From Shewanella fidelis ATCC BAA-318 (lineage in GTDB: Bacteria > Pseudomonadota > Gammaproteobacteria > Enterobacterales > Shewanellaceae), in NCBI RefSeq assembly GCF_000518605.1, contig NZ_KI912458.1, positions 343,673-407,672 of the forward strand: 64,000 nt of DNA. Direction: 5' to 3'. The notes below the pieces were generated by a model. The model ran no database searches. It saw only the letters and a list, made by a program, of their open reading frames with translations, and was not told the DNA's origin. Position 1 is the first letter of the stretch. Each line of letters opens with the position of its first letter. Below, piece by piece: positions 40,534 through 49,903 of the stretch. Both the position numbers and the translations under genes were made by a program.

Positions 40534-42255
40534 ATGGACACCCAGTTAGCATTAAGAGTTAACCATTGGATAGCAAGCGACCCAGATCCACTAATGCAGC
40601 AAGAGCTACAGACATTGCTCGATGCCGGTAATGAAACTGAACTCGAAGCACGCTTTAATGGTCGTTTAGCCTTTGGCACCGCAGGGCTTCGTGGTGTGGT
40701 TGGTGCAGGGCCAACTCGCATGAATCGTCTAGTGATCCAGCAAACATCAGCGGGGTTAGGGGCTTACCTAAAGGCACAAATAAGCGATGTGGCAACACGT
40801 GGTGTGATAATTGGCTACGATGGCCGTCATGACTCTAAGCAGTTTGCTCACGATGCCGCGGCAGTATTAACGGCTTTGGGGATAAAGGTTTACCTCACTG
40901 CGGATGTCGCAGCTACTCCGCTAGTCGCATTTGGGGTACTGCATTTAGGTGCAGCAGCGGGCATTGTGGTAACAGCGAGCCATAACCCGCCACAGTATAA
41001 TGGTTATAAGGTGTATTGGGGCAATGGCGCGCAAATTATCCCGCCACATGATAGTGGCATTGCCGCATGCATTGATAAGGCTGCAACAGAGAATATTAAT
41101 TTATTAGACGCCCAGCAAGCGCAAGCTGCAAACTTGCTTGTGATGTTAGAGGATGAGTTTTATCAAGCTTATCGTCGTGGTGTTAATCAAGCCGGTGTTT
41201 TACAGAACCATACCCAGCCTGATGCGGTAAGTTTGGCATATACAGCCATGCATGGTGTAGGTAACAAGATGGCACTTGATGTGCTAAGAGATGCTGGTTT
41301 TACCAAGGTGTATTCGGTAGCTGAGCAAGCGCAACCAGATGGCGATTTTCCAACGGTGAACTTTCCTAATCCGGAAGAAAAAGGCGCGATGGATATGGTG
41401 ATTGCTGAGGCGAAAAAGCATGGTGCTATGTTAGCCTGTGCAAATGACCCAGACGCTGATCGTTTTGCGGTTGCTGTGCGCACAGAAAGCGGTGATTACC
41501 AGATGTTAACCGGTGATCAGGTAGGTGTGTTGTTTGGCCATTACTTGCTTACACATGCTAATGACAACGAAAAGCTGACCTGTACCACAATTGTTTCTTC
41601 TAGCTTATTGTCAAAAGTGGCGCAAAGCTTACAAGCTAATTGCCGTACCACTTTAACAGGGTTTAAGTGGCTAACGAATGTGGGGATGAGCGAAGAGACT
41701 GATAATAATCGTTTTATTTTCGCTTACGAAGAAGCTTTAGGTTATACCGTTGGCTCAATGGTGTGGGATAAAGACGGCTTATCAGCGTTAGTCGCTTTTG
41801 CACAGCTAACTGCCGAACTCGCTAGCCAAGGCCAAACCATTTGGGACAGACTAGAGAGCATCTATCGTCAGCATGGTTTCCACCTAAATGCTCAGGTGAG
41901 TATCGCACTTAAACCGACAACGCCAAATATCGGTGCTTATTTACGTGAACATCCACCGTTAGCGATTGCAGGACACCAAGTGGTATCAACTGATGATATC
42001 AGCATCAGCAAACGTGTATTTAGCGATGGCAGGGAAGAAGATATCGCGCTACCTAGCAGTGATGTGCTTATTTATCGTTTAGAAAACGGCGCTAGAGTGA
42101 TTGTTAGACCATCGGGAACAGAGCCTAAAATTAAATGTTATTACGAAGTGGTAGAGGCAATGACTGAGGCTGATACCTTAGCCAGTACACAACAAAAAGC
42201 GCAAGCTGAGATGCAGCGATTTATCAATGCTCATCAAGCAGATTTACCGCAATAA
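40534..42255 (+). CDS. Alpha-D-phosphohexomutase (phosphoglucomutase/phosphomannomutase family)
   Basis: A 573-residue enzyme of the PGM2-like group that interconverts hexose (or pentose) 1- and 6-phosphates. All four family motifs are present: the phosphoserine loop TASHNP (S149) preceded by AAAGIVV, the metal-binding loop DPDADR (305-310), the sugar-binding EEALGYTVGS, and the phosphate-binding RPSGTEPKIKCYYE near the C-terminus. Length exceeds the classical Pgm (about 546), and FGTAGLRGVVGAGPTRMN at residue 47 is typical of the PGM2/YhxB branch. GGAGTGAG precedes the ATG. Monocistronic. Confidence 0.93.
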   Translation: MDTQLALRVNHWIASDPDPLMQQELQTLLDAGNETELEARFNGRLAFGTAGLRGVVGAGPTRMNRLVIQQTSAGLGAYLKAQISDVATRGVIIGYDGRHDSKQFAHDAAAVLTALGIKVYLTADVAATPLVAFGVLHLGAAAGIVVTASHNPPQYNGYKVYWGNGAQIIPPHDSGIAACIDKAATENINLLDAQQAQAANLLVMLEDEFYQAYRRGVNQAGVLQNHTQPDAVSLAYTAMHGVGNKMALDVLRDAGFTKVYSVAEQAQPDGDFPTVNFPNPEEKGAMDMVIAEAKKHGAMLACANDPDADRFAVAVRTESGDYQMLTGDQVGVLFGHYLLTHANDNEKLTCTTIVSSSLLSKVAQSLQANCRTTLTGFKWLTNVGMSEETDNNRFIFAYEEALGYTVGSMVWDKDGLSALVAFAQLTAELASQGQTIWDRLESIYRQHGFHLNAQVSIALKPTTPNIGAYLREHPPLAIAGHQVVSTDDISISKRVFSDGREEDIALPSSDVLIYRLENGARVIVRPSGTEPKIKCYYEVVEAMTEADTLASTQQKAQAEMQRFINAHQADLPQ

Positions 42256-42379
42256 TTGGGTCATTTTGTCTGTATCGGTTGATGTGTGTCACACTTTTGC
42301 AGATTGTATGTTTAACAGAGGATAACCGCTAACTAACTATTTTATTTAAGTTATTTTTGTTATTATTCGCCATATTGCG

Positions 42380-42412
42380 CAGTAAGAGTTGAGTATAAGC
42401 TCACTCTTACTG
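42380..42412 (+). promoter_or_regulatory. Stem-loop upstream of the BMP-GGDEF pair
   Basis: Perfect 10-bp arms CAGTAAGAGT and ACTCTTACTG enclose a 13-base region that can extend the stem (GAG/CTC). It lies 37 bp before the BMP-type gene and has no T run, so an operator or 5' leader structure is possible. Confidence 0.45.
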
Positions 42413-42448
42413 GGAAGTGGATATTAATAATAAGAGCTAAAATAAAAA

Positions 42449-43450
42449 ATGATTAAGGTATGGATAGGAATAGTACTTTGTATCGCCAGTTTTTCTTTTG
42501 ATGCATTGGCAGCGAAAGAAGAGATAAAACCTTTAGTATTATTCCAAGGAGAGGTTGCCGAGGGCTCATTTCTGCATATGGTAGAAAAGGGCGTATTAGC
42601 TTTCGAGCAGGCGACCTCAATTACTGTTGTACAAAAACGTTTACCGCGTGGCGATGAGCGTTACTTAAAAGAACTTGAGAACAGTGCTAAGCAAGGTTTT
42701 AGCCCGATAATAGTGCAAGACTCCAATTCACTTGCACGGTTTGCCAATATTGCGAAGGCTTATCCCGCCACCAAGTTTATTTCCTTAGATGTTGCTTATG
42801 ATGTACCCAACATATTGGCCCTAACATTTAACCATGCAGAAGGGGCTTATGTGGTTGGCTTTATGGCAGGGTTGAAAACTAAAACCAATAAGGTTGGCTT
42901 TATTGGCGGTCTTGATATCCCGGTGATAAACAATTTTCGTTGTGGTTACGAACTTGGATTACAGCAAGCTAACGCCAATGCAACCCTAGTCACTCGTTAT
43001 ATCAATAAGGGCACGTTTTCGTGGGATGACTTAGATTCCGCTCAGCAGTTATCGCAGCAAATGCTGAGTGACAATGTTGATGTTATTTTCCCAGTGAGTG
43101 GCATGGCAAGTAAAGCTGTGATGGATACCATGAAAGCCGCTGGCCTACAGCATTATAGTTTTGGTATCGATGCCAATAGTAATGCAGACTATCCACAAAC
43201 CTTACTCGCTTCATTTGAAAAACGTTCTGACAAGGCGGTGTTTGCCGCATTAATGTTGTTGAAAAATGGCATTTGGAATGGCACTGAAAAGCATTTCGGG
43301 ATTAAACAAGGGATTATTCAAATCACAGTTAATCCAGAAAACACAGCCTTAAACGCCAGTGATAAAGAAAAGGTCGATGAGCTTATTACGCAGTTAAAGG
43401 GTAAGAATAATCGCATTTCTCGTGAAATTTTAACCCATTGTAAGGTGTAA
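42449..43450 (+). CDS. BMP-family periplasmic binding protein (PnrA-like)
   Basis: A 333-residue periplasmic protein with a signal peptide (MIKVWIGIVLCIASFSFDALA). It follows the BMP/PnrA fold used for purine nucleoside binding: GSFLHMVEKGVLAFEQ near the N-terminus, PIIVQDSNSLARFANIAKAYPATKFISLD, then FNHAEGAYVVGFMAGLKTK and KVGFIGGLDIPVINNFRCGYELG, and DVIFPVSGMASKAVMDTMK. No lipobox is present, unlike PnrA lipoproteins, so the protein is probably soluble. No ABC permease or ATPase gene is nearby; instead it lies 2 bp before a membrane GGDEF gene, suggesting it senses a ligand for that protein rather than importing it. Confidence 0.85.
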   Translation: MIKVWIGIVLCIASFSFDALAAKEEIKPLVLFQGEVAEGSFLHMVEKGVLAFEQATSITVVQKRLPRGDERYLKELENSAKQGFSPIIVQDSNSLARFANIAKAYPATKFISLDVAYDVPNILALTFNHAEGAYVVGFMAGLKTKTNKVGFIGGLDIPVINNFRCGYELGLQQANANATLVTRYINKGTFSWDDLDSAQQLSQQMLSDNVDVIFPVSGMASKAVMDTMKAAGLQHYSFGIDANSNADYPQTLLASFEKRSDKAVFAALMLLKNGIWNGTEKHFGIKQGIIQITVNPENTALNASDKEKVDELITQLKGKNNRISREILTHCKV

Positions 43451-43452
43451 TA

Positions 43453-44952
43453 ATGAAACGGCTATCGTCCCATATCATTATGCTTTACATGGTGCTGACC
43501 TTAGTACCACTCCTTATCATTGGTGGTTTTACCGTTACACGTACCTATATTGCTGAGCAGCAAGAGTGGACCGATCTCTACGAGAAGGTATTGTTGCAGC
43601 AGTTGCTTAATGCCGAAAAATCGTTAGCTGAGTTTGATTTAGCGCTAGCTGAGTTGGTGGTCAATGATTTTTCCCGGTTAGATTATATTCGCTCGGTCAA
43701 GCTAGAGTCCGATCTATATGCGATGACGTTCGCTGAGGTGATCAACACTAATACCAGCTCAGATAATCTAATGTTGCTGACTTACCCAATTGTTGGCGCT
43801 CAAAATGATAGGTTAGGTCAACTGATAATTTATAAAGATAAAGATGCTTTTAGCTCCCATATCATTTATTCGGTGTTACCTAAGATCATATTTTTTGCAT
43901 TGCTAGTGAGTTTTATTTCATTTCTATTTAGCCGTAAAATTTTGGCGATACTAAAAAAGCCTTTTCAGGATGTGCACCGTTTTACGGCCTTGGTTGCCAG
44001 TGGTGAATTTAATACGCCACCACCAAAACACCACAAGTTTATTGAGATCAATGCGATTTTTTCTTCTTTAGAGCTGATGCGTGTCAAGCTATTAACCTCT
44101 AGAAATCAACTGCAAAAAAGCGAAGAAAACTATTCTCGTACCTATAATTTGACTCAAGTATGTTTGTTTGTTGTTGATGTTAAAAAGTGTCATATCGTAA
44201 GGGCGAATAGAAGATTTACCGAGCAAATTGGCAATATTGCGATGGTCAATTCGCATCATGCCTCGCGCTTGCAACGATTTATCACTCTGTTACTTGAGCG
44301 ACAAGGGAGCCATAGTTTTGAATATGCGATTAGCGTTAATGGTGTAACCAAACACTTTCAGGTGAATTATTCTGAACGGATCAAAAATGAAATTGAGTGT
44401 TCAGCAATGGATATTAGTGAGCTTGTTAAGGCAAGGGAGTCGGTAGTGATGCAACTGCAGACCGACGCGTTAACCGGTATTCCTAATCGGGTGAGCTTTA
44501 ATCAGTTCGTGCAGCAAGTTGAGAATAAACAGCATTCACAGTTTACATTGATGATGCTGGATTTAAATGGTTTTAAAGGCATCAATGATAACTATGGTCA
44601 CCTTGCAGGTGATGAAGTATTAAAAGCAACCGCACAGCGGATTACTGATTATATTCAAGCATTTGGTTATGTATATCGCTTAGGCGGAGATGAGTTTATT
44701 ATTAGTTTGCTGGGAGAGTTCTCTGAGGCAAAATTACGTCAGATAGCCCTTGATATTATTGCAAAGGTTGAAGCGCCTATCCCGTTCAATCAAATTCAAT
44801 TGTCAGTGTCTTCTAGCATAGGAATAAGTTGCTTTGATGAGCGTAGCGGTATTTCAGTGGGTGAGGTATTTAATGATGCTGACATTGCAATGTATCACGC
44901 AAAAGTGAATCAACTACCACCGGTTTTCTCAACTGAGCTACGTGCTGCATAA
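43453..44952 (+). CDS. Membrane-bound diguanylate cyclase with GGDEF domain
   Basis: A 499-residue inner-membrane protein. Helices at about 8-28 and 141-160 frame a periplasmic domain of about 110 residues; a HAMP-like linker (about 160-215) and a PAS-like region (about 225-325, with VVDVKKCHIVRANRRFTEQIG) follow; the GGDEF domain covers about 335-490. It opens TDALTGIPNRVSFNQF, has the metal-binding LMMLDLNGFKGIND and an intact GGDEF (411-415), so c-di-GMP synthesis is expected. The residues where the inhibitory RxxD site would sit read QAFG, so product inhibition is probably absent. It starts 2 bp after the BMP-type gene, suggesting that binding protein is its input. Confidence 0.92.
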   Translation: MKRLSSHIIMLYMVLTLVPLLIIGGFTVTRTYIAEQQEWTDLYEKVLLQQLLNAEKSLAEFDLALAELVVNDFSRLDYIRSVKLESDLYAMTFAEVINTNTSSDNLMLLTYPIVGAQNDRLGQLIIYKDKDAFSSHIIYSVLPKIIFFALLVSFISFLFSRKILAILKKPFQDVHRFTALVASGEFNTPPPKHHKFIEINAIFSSLELMRVKLLTSRNQLQKSEENYSRTYNLTQVCLFVVDVKKCHIVRANRRFTEQIGNIAMVNSHHASRLQRFITLLLERQGSHSFEYAISVNGVTKHFQVNYSERIKNEIECSAMDISELVKARESVVMQLQTDALTGIPNRVSFNQFVQQVENKQHSQFTLMMLDLNGFKGINDNYGHLAGDEVLKATAQRITDYIQAFGYVYRLGGDEFIISLLGEFSEAKLRQIALDIIAKVEAPIPFNQIQLSVSSSIGISCFDERSGISVGEVFNDADIAMYHAKVNQLPPVFSTELRAA

Positions 44953-44979
44953 CCAGCAAGCTTAATGGCGTAAATAAAA

Positions 44980-45005
44980 AGCCCGCTTATGTAGGTAAGC
45001 GGGCT
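44980..45005 (-). terminator. Rho-independent terminator for the SslE-like gene
   Basis: Perfect 10-bp stem AGCCCGCTTA / TAAGCGGGCT; on the minus strand it is followed by TTTTTATTT, 20 bp after the protease stop. It may also stop transcription from the GGDEF gene. Confidence 0.85.
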
Positions 45006-45024
45006 GTTATTTAAGAGATAATCA

Positions 45025-48000
45025 TTACTTTATAGCATTAATGCTTTCAGGTTTTATCTCAGGTATTGTGAGTTCGAGTGATTTCACATAAGCGATACCA
45101 CTTGCGCTGATCCCACCTTCATAGTCACGGCTACCGTCAGCGGTAACAACAGAAACTTCGCTTGGGTTCCATGCTTCAAAGAAGCTAGTTAGATCATAAC
45201 CAGATACTTGAGAGGCACAGGCCATGAGTAAATCGCCTTCACTCAGACCTAAAGCGTTTTGCGCAGAACAAGCTTGATTGTCGATGTTGCGCGCTTCGCG
45301 GTGCATCATCTTAATCATGTTCCAACCTTCATCTTCGCCATAAAACTCAGGAATAGTTTCACCAACAAAGTGCGCTGCGATCTTAAAATGATCTTCGGCC
45401 CATACTTTTAGTTGAGCAAACATCACTAAGCGTGATCCCGCATCTCCATGACTCCAAACATGACCATGATCGCGGCTAATCATCATCGGCGCTTTTTGAA
45501 TGTCAGTTTTAATGCGATCCATTTCGCCAGTGCCATTATTGCGTTGTTCTTGCATGTATAGCGCCAAGATATTGTTAGCAACTTCGGTAGCACCTTTAAC
45601 ATTAAATGGTGCTGCTGCTAAGTTATGGCCCACCTCATGCCATAGTAACCAGTCATCGACAGGATTAGTTGGTATGGTGTTGCGATTGCGGCTGTAGGTT
45701 GTACTCATAACCGGGTAGCCAGAGTGCGCAGCGCCAATAGAGATCTGCACATCGTTGACAAAACGGTGGCTATGCTCAGGCAGTGACTCATCGGTGAAAC
45801 GCATATTACCTTGAGTGTTGTCTCTGGCATGGAAATCACTGGCTTTATTAGCAAAGCTATTCATGCCGTCAGCAAACTCTTGGATGTTAGTCGCTGTAAC
45901 GTTTTGCACTGGTGTAGTGTAAACAAAGTGACCGGTTACAATTTCTGCTAAAGGCACATCTGGGTTAACTGGGTTTTTCCAATCACCGTCTTTCCAAAGT
46001 GACGCTTCAAGCACACCGCTAAAGCGATATTCAACGCTATTCAATTCAGTGGTTTTAGCTGGCTTGATATAGATTAGACCGCCATATGGTGCGATGATTT
46101 CAGTTGTATCACCAGCTGTGTGATGCCATGATTTTTGAACACGAGAAGGGCGCTTTAATGCCAATTCATGCTGATGTTTACCTGTCACATCATCCACTAA
46201 TGCAACGGTGATCGTTGCGTCGTGATCGCCTGTTACTGTAACAACATTACGCTTCACCGCCCAAAGACCAGTTGATTGCATATTGTTTGCTGTGCCAATA
46301 ACGGCATTGTTGAAGGTTTCAACGTTTACGCTAGCATGACCGCCAGAACTTGCGGTGTTACCCGGGTAGATGCTGGTGTCGACACTGATGTCATTATCCC
46401 AATATGAACGACCAAGCATAATCCGCGTTAACGGTTTTTCTTGGTAGTTTAGCGGGTAACTAGGGTTCAGCTCACCAGTTTCGGTAAGCATACCGTAGTC
46501 AGTTAACTTTTTACGAGTTTGTTCGTTACATGCATTATCAGGCTGATGAACATCTTGGGTGTAACAGTTAAGGAACTCAACGGCTTGTTTAAAGCCTAAT
46601 TCGTCTTGTACACCTGCAACATACTGATACTGTTCATCATTCCATAGCCAAATTGATAAATTGTCATAGGTTTGATTGAGTTCATTTAGTGATAAACGTG
46701 TACCTTCATGACCTTTGCTGCGGTAATAGAGTTCATGCTGATATAGCTTAGTTACGTTGGCACCAAGGTTGGCTGCTTTTACCATAGTGTTAACCACATC
46801 GGGACTCATTTCATAGCGAGTAAAGCGTGGTCGGTAGTATCTATGTCCAGTAGCGAAACCATGGCCTTTACGGGTTTCTATACAGCCGATTTCATAGTCA
46901 TAGTTTGCGTCAGTACACTCTTTTACTTTTGGAAATGCAGCTTTGATTTTGGCTACCGCTTCAAGGCGCTCAGCTTCAGTTTTGACACTGTAAAAGGCAA
47001 AGTTATTTTGCTCAGTGCCATCTTCAGCTGTGGTTTTGAACTGAGCGACATTAAATGTTGGCTTGTCGATTGGGCTTGGGAATGTCACAGTGCCGTCATC
47101 ATTGACTTCAAACTTAGACATATCGTCAAACTTCTCGTAGGTCACAAGAGTGTCGGTAAAGCTTGCACGTGCATTAGGGTAAGGCGCTTGGCAGTAATAG
47201 CTTTCACCACAATACGCCTGACGCGTACGCGCTAGGTTAGCACCTCCCAAGGCAATGCCTGCCGTATCGGCAAGACGCGCAATTGGCTCTGGGTTTAGTT
47301 GCTCGATACCGTCCATAAACAAGATATTACCGCCGGCATTGACATAATTTATTAGTGCGGTGACATCGCTTGCTGACAATAATGGTTTACTGATGTCTGC
47401 GAGTACTTTTACACTCATTCCATCACCGAATAGACCTGTCTCGTAGGCTTGTAGAATTAATACAGGCGTAGTCGCAGGCACGAGATTGTCGTAGTTTCCG
47501 CTGCTAAATGTTTCTACATTTAACTTGTAGGACTCATCAATATAGAAGTCATATTGTTGGTTTGAGTTAACGCGAGAGTGCCAAACTTTACCTATGTTAG
47601 TGCCAACATTAATTGCGTTTTTACCGTTAGCATATTCAGGTACAAACCAAGTAAACATATTGCTAAAGAAGCGTGGCATACTGCCATTGTCTTTGCCTGC
47701 TTCCTCGCCACCAGCCCAGTAATTTTCTGGTTTGCTTAAAATATTGGGATACATGCTGTTACCCATAAACACGACATTGCCTTTACCTATTTGGCCGGCA
47801 GTGATAACCGGTAGATTATAGGTTGCAGTATCTTTGCCTACTTTTTCAGGGCGCTTAAGCACAACATCTGAATCAGCATCAATAATTTTTGCATCGGTTA
47901 CATAAGGGAAGCCGTCATCACGACGATAAGCTTGCTCTGCGCCAAAGGGAAGCCAATAGTTCACGTCATTACGTGGCATTAATACTGGGAATGCAGTATT

Positions 48001-49569
48001 GGCGGTATTCATTGAACGCATAAAGCGGGCGAAACCTACCTCTCCGTAAAATGCAGAGTTGTCGTGAAATACATGGAATTGATCAACATCGCGGTATAAC
48101 TGTTGCAGCGTATCAGTGACATATAAGCTCTTTTGCAGTAATGGACTGGCGGCTTGATATCGCGCTGCAGGGTTTTGATTAAGTTCGGCATCAATGATCT
48201 GTGCTAAACCGCTATCAAACTGCGCATTAAATTCATCGGGAACTCGATATTGGGTATCTTCGATTTGTGCGCCGTTAGGTAGGTTAATGTTAATGATTTC
48301 ATTAATGGCATTAGGATATTGAGCAAAGACTTGATGTACATGCTCGCCAAAGCTGACTCCCTCACTAGAGTGAGTGGCGTAGCGCGCAACTAACGAGTCG
48401 ATATTTTGCTTAACAATTTCATTTTCTGATACATCAGTCAGCAGGTATTCAACCTGATTGCCTTTGATTGAGCCGAAGGTGAAGGTATCAAGCCCTAAGG
48501 TGATAGTCTCACCCCAAATATAGGACATGCTGCCGCTTGCATCAGTGATGCCACGAGCAGACTTAGTGTAGTAGTTGATCCCTGCAATAGGTTTACCTGA
48601 TGAGTCAGTTAACACGCTTACGGTTTTTACTGATACGTCACTACTCGGTTTATAGCTGTAAGCGTCTTCTGCCGCAGCAGATACAAAGCTGGCGTTAATA
48701 TCAGGCTTAGCACCAGCCGACACTTCAGGGGTTAAACTTGTATCCACATGTGAGCTAGGTGCTTTATCTATTTCGTCAGTTTCTTCTGCCGCTGGTGGAT
48801 TTAAAAACGCATCAATATCTTGGTTATTGCCGCTCGAAAATAATGGTGCAATATCAAAGCTGTCTAGTTCATCCAGACAAACCTCTGTACTGATAGCAGG
48901 ACAGGTGCTGATCTTTGCCATGACTTTTGCACCAGCAGCAACGCTGATCCCATGGCTCCAATCATCTTTCATATCTAACGCCATGGCGTTATGGCTATCG
49001 CGAGTCCAGCCCTCAGGAAGTGGAATATCTTTGTTGAGTAGCTCTAGTGAACCGAATGAGCAGCTAACATTATCACCGTCTTTGAAGGTGAAATGACCGT
49101 TATCACCCAATTCTTGGCCGTTACAGTGGATCTGCCCTGTAAGTTTAGTGCCATTTAATAACAAACTTCCTTGATAGGTTTTCTTCGCTGGGAGAATTTC
49201 AGTTGGCGGTAAGGTTTCAATCGTGCCACTAACACATTGCTTATTGGTATAAGTGTCTTTCTCTGCTAACAATGCTGTACGAGCAGCTTGGCAAGCGTCG
49301 ATACTTGGATAAGCATTTACCTTAAGTGCAGAAGCATCATTGATATGGTCTTTGGCGCTAGCGCTGCAAAAAAACTGCTCATCAATCGTGTGGCTAGCCG
49401 CAAAAGTGTCTTCACAAAGCTGGTCATCAATGATGTCAAATAGAGGCGTTGATGGTTCTAGCGGAATGCTAGGAATACTTGGATCAACAGGCTTAGTGGC
49501 GTCGCCGGAGCTATCTCCACAAGCAGTCAATAAGTTGCTGATTACTACAGCAAGTATTAGTTTTTTCAT
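45025..49569 (-). CDS. SslE/AcfD-like M60 metalloprotease lipoprotein
   Basis: A 1514-residue protein with a lipoprotein signal (MKKLILAVVISNLLTACG), close in size to E. coli SslE (about 1,520) and related to Vibrio AcfD. SslE is exported by a type II system, cell-surface anchored and cuts mucins. The zinc site is WHEVGHN (H1311-E-V-G-H1315) with a Glu at 1329 as third ligand (ATEVANN), as in M60/enhancin gluzincins. N-terminal residues 20-110 are Ser/Pro-rich then Cys-bearing; residues about 310-395 contain a carboxypeptidase-regulatory-like beta domain (SVLTDSSGKPIAGINYYTKS). Residues about 560-1000 correspond to the large SslE middle part. No secretion genes lie next to it. Export through a type II system elsewhere in the genome is inferred. 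Confidence 0.9.
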   Translation of the reverse strand: MKKLILAVVISNLLTACGDSSGDATKPVDPSIPSIPLEPSTPLFDIIDDQLCEDTFAASHTIDEQFFCSASAKDHINDASALKVNAYPSIDACQAARTALLAEKDTYTNKQCVSGTIETLPPTEILPAKKTYQGSLLLNGTKLTGQIHCNGQELGDNGHFTFKDGDNVSCSFGSLELLNKDIPLPEGWTRDSHNAMALDMKDDWSHGISVAAGAKVMAKISTCPAISTEVCLDELDSFDIAPLFSSGNNQDIDAFLNPPAAEETDEIDKAPSSHVDTSLTPEVSAGAKPDINASFVSAAAEDAYSYKPSSDVSVKTVSVLTDSSGKPIAGINYYTKSARGITDASGSMSYIWGETITLGLDTFTFGSIKGNQVEYLLTDVSENEIVKQNIDSLVARYATHSSEGVSFGEHVHQVFAQYPNAINEIININLPNGAQIEDTQYRVPDEFNAQFDSGLAQIIDAELNQNPAARYQAASPLLQKSLYVTDTLQQLYRDVDQFHVFHDNSAFYGEVGFARFMRSMNTANTAFPVLMPRNDVNYWLPFGAEQAYRRDDGFPYVTDAKIIDADSDVVLKRPEKVGKDTATYNLPVITAGQIGKGNVVFMGNSMYPNILSKPENYWAGGEEAGKDNGSMPRFFSNMFTWFVPEYANGKNAINVGTNIGKVWHSRVNSNQQYDFYIDESYKLNVETFSSGNYDNLVPATTPVLILQAYETGLFGDGMSVKVLADISKPLLSASDVTALINYVNAGGNILFMDGIEQLNPEPIARLADTAGIALGGANLARTRQAYCGESYYCQAPYPNARASFTDTLVTYEKFDDMSKFEVNDDGTVTFPSPIDKPTFNVAQFKTTAEDGTEQNNFAFYSVKTEAERLEAVAKIKAAFPKVKECTDANYDYEIGCIETRKGHGFATGHRYYRPRFTRYEMSPDVVNTMVKAANLGANVTKLYQHELYYRSKGHEGTRLSLNELNQTYDNLSIWLWNDEQYQYVAGVQDELGFKQAVEFLNCYTQDVHQPDNACNEQTRKKLTDYGMLTETGELNPSYPLNYQEKPLTRIMLGRSYWDNDISVDTSIYPGNTASSGGHASVNVETFNNAVIGTANNMQSTGLWAVKRNVVTVTGDHDATITVALVDDVTGKHQHELALKRPSRVQKSWHHTAGDTTEIIAPYGGLIYIKPAKTTELNSVEYRFSGVLEASLWKDGDWKNPVNPDVPLAEIVTGHFVYTTPVQNVTATNIQEFADGMNSFANKASDFHARDNTQGNMRFTDESLPEHSHRFVNDVQISIGAAHSGYPVMSTTYSRNRNTIPTNPVDDWLLWHEVGHNLAAAPFNVKGATEVANNILALYMQEQRNNGTGEMDRIKTDIQKAPMMISRDHGHVWSHGDAGSRLVMFAQLKVWAEDHFKIAAHFVGETIPEFYGEDEGWNMIKMMHREARNIDNQACSAQNALGLSEGDLLMACASQVSGYDLTSFFEAWNPSEVSVVTADGSRDYEGGISASGIAYVKSLELTIPEIKPESINAIK

Positions 49570-49903
49570 TCTATAGTCTCATAACCAAAAGCAAAGGTGC
49601 TTTCTTTAAAAGCTATCCGCAAATAGGTTTTAGAGAAATGCGCTTTCAACGCAACATTGGCTTATGAAGAGTAAGTTAAGCTGTTGATTTAAGGTAAAGG
49701 CGACAGGAAAGTGTAAATATTGAGTTTAATGGTAAAGTCTGAATTTAAAGGAAGCGGATTTTATCTCAATAGTAGGCAAATGAGTATGATATTTTAAACT
49801 TAAGTGATTAAAATAATTGGCTAAAATACCTCCATGTTCAATAGTGGAGCATTAGTTAAAATCTGCTCGCCGCAACCGCGGCGAGATCTAGGATTATACT
49901 GGC
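49570..49903. other. 334-bp gap between the protease and avtA
   Basis: No gene is supported. CTCGCCGC-AACC-GCGGCGAG at 49866-49885 is a perfect hairpin serving as terminator of avtA (minus strand, 18 bp after its stop, followed by ATTTTAA). The rest is AT-rich and should hold the protease promoter. Confidence 0.55.

Noticed and set aside
42284..42300. TGTG-TGT-CACA sequence as a CRP site
   Set aside because: Half-sites are spaced by 3 rather than the 6 bases of CRP sites.
42380..42448. Purine riboswitch ahead of the nucleoside-binding-like protein gene
   Set aside because: Only one stem-loop is visible; the three-way junction and conserved purine-riboswitch core are not seen.
46843..47235. 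130-residue plus-strand frame opposite the SslE-like gene
   Set aside because: No recognisable domain or ribosome site; lies entirely inside a well-supported gene on the other strand.
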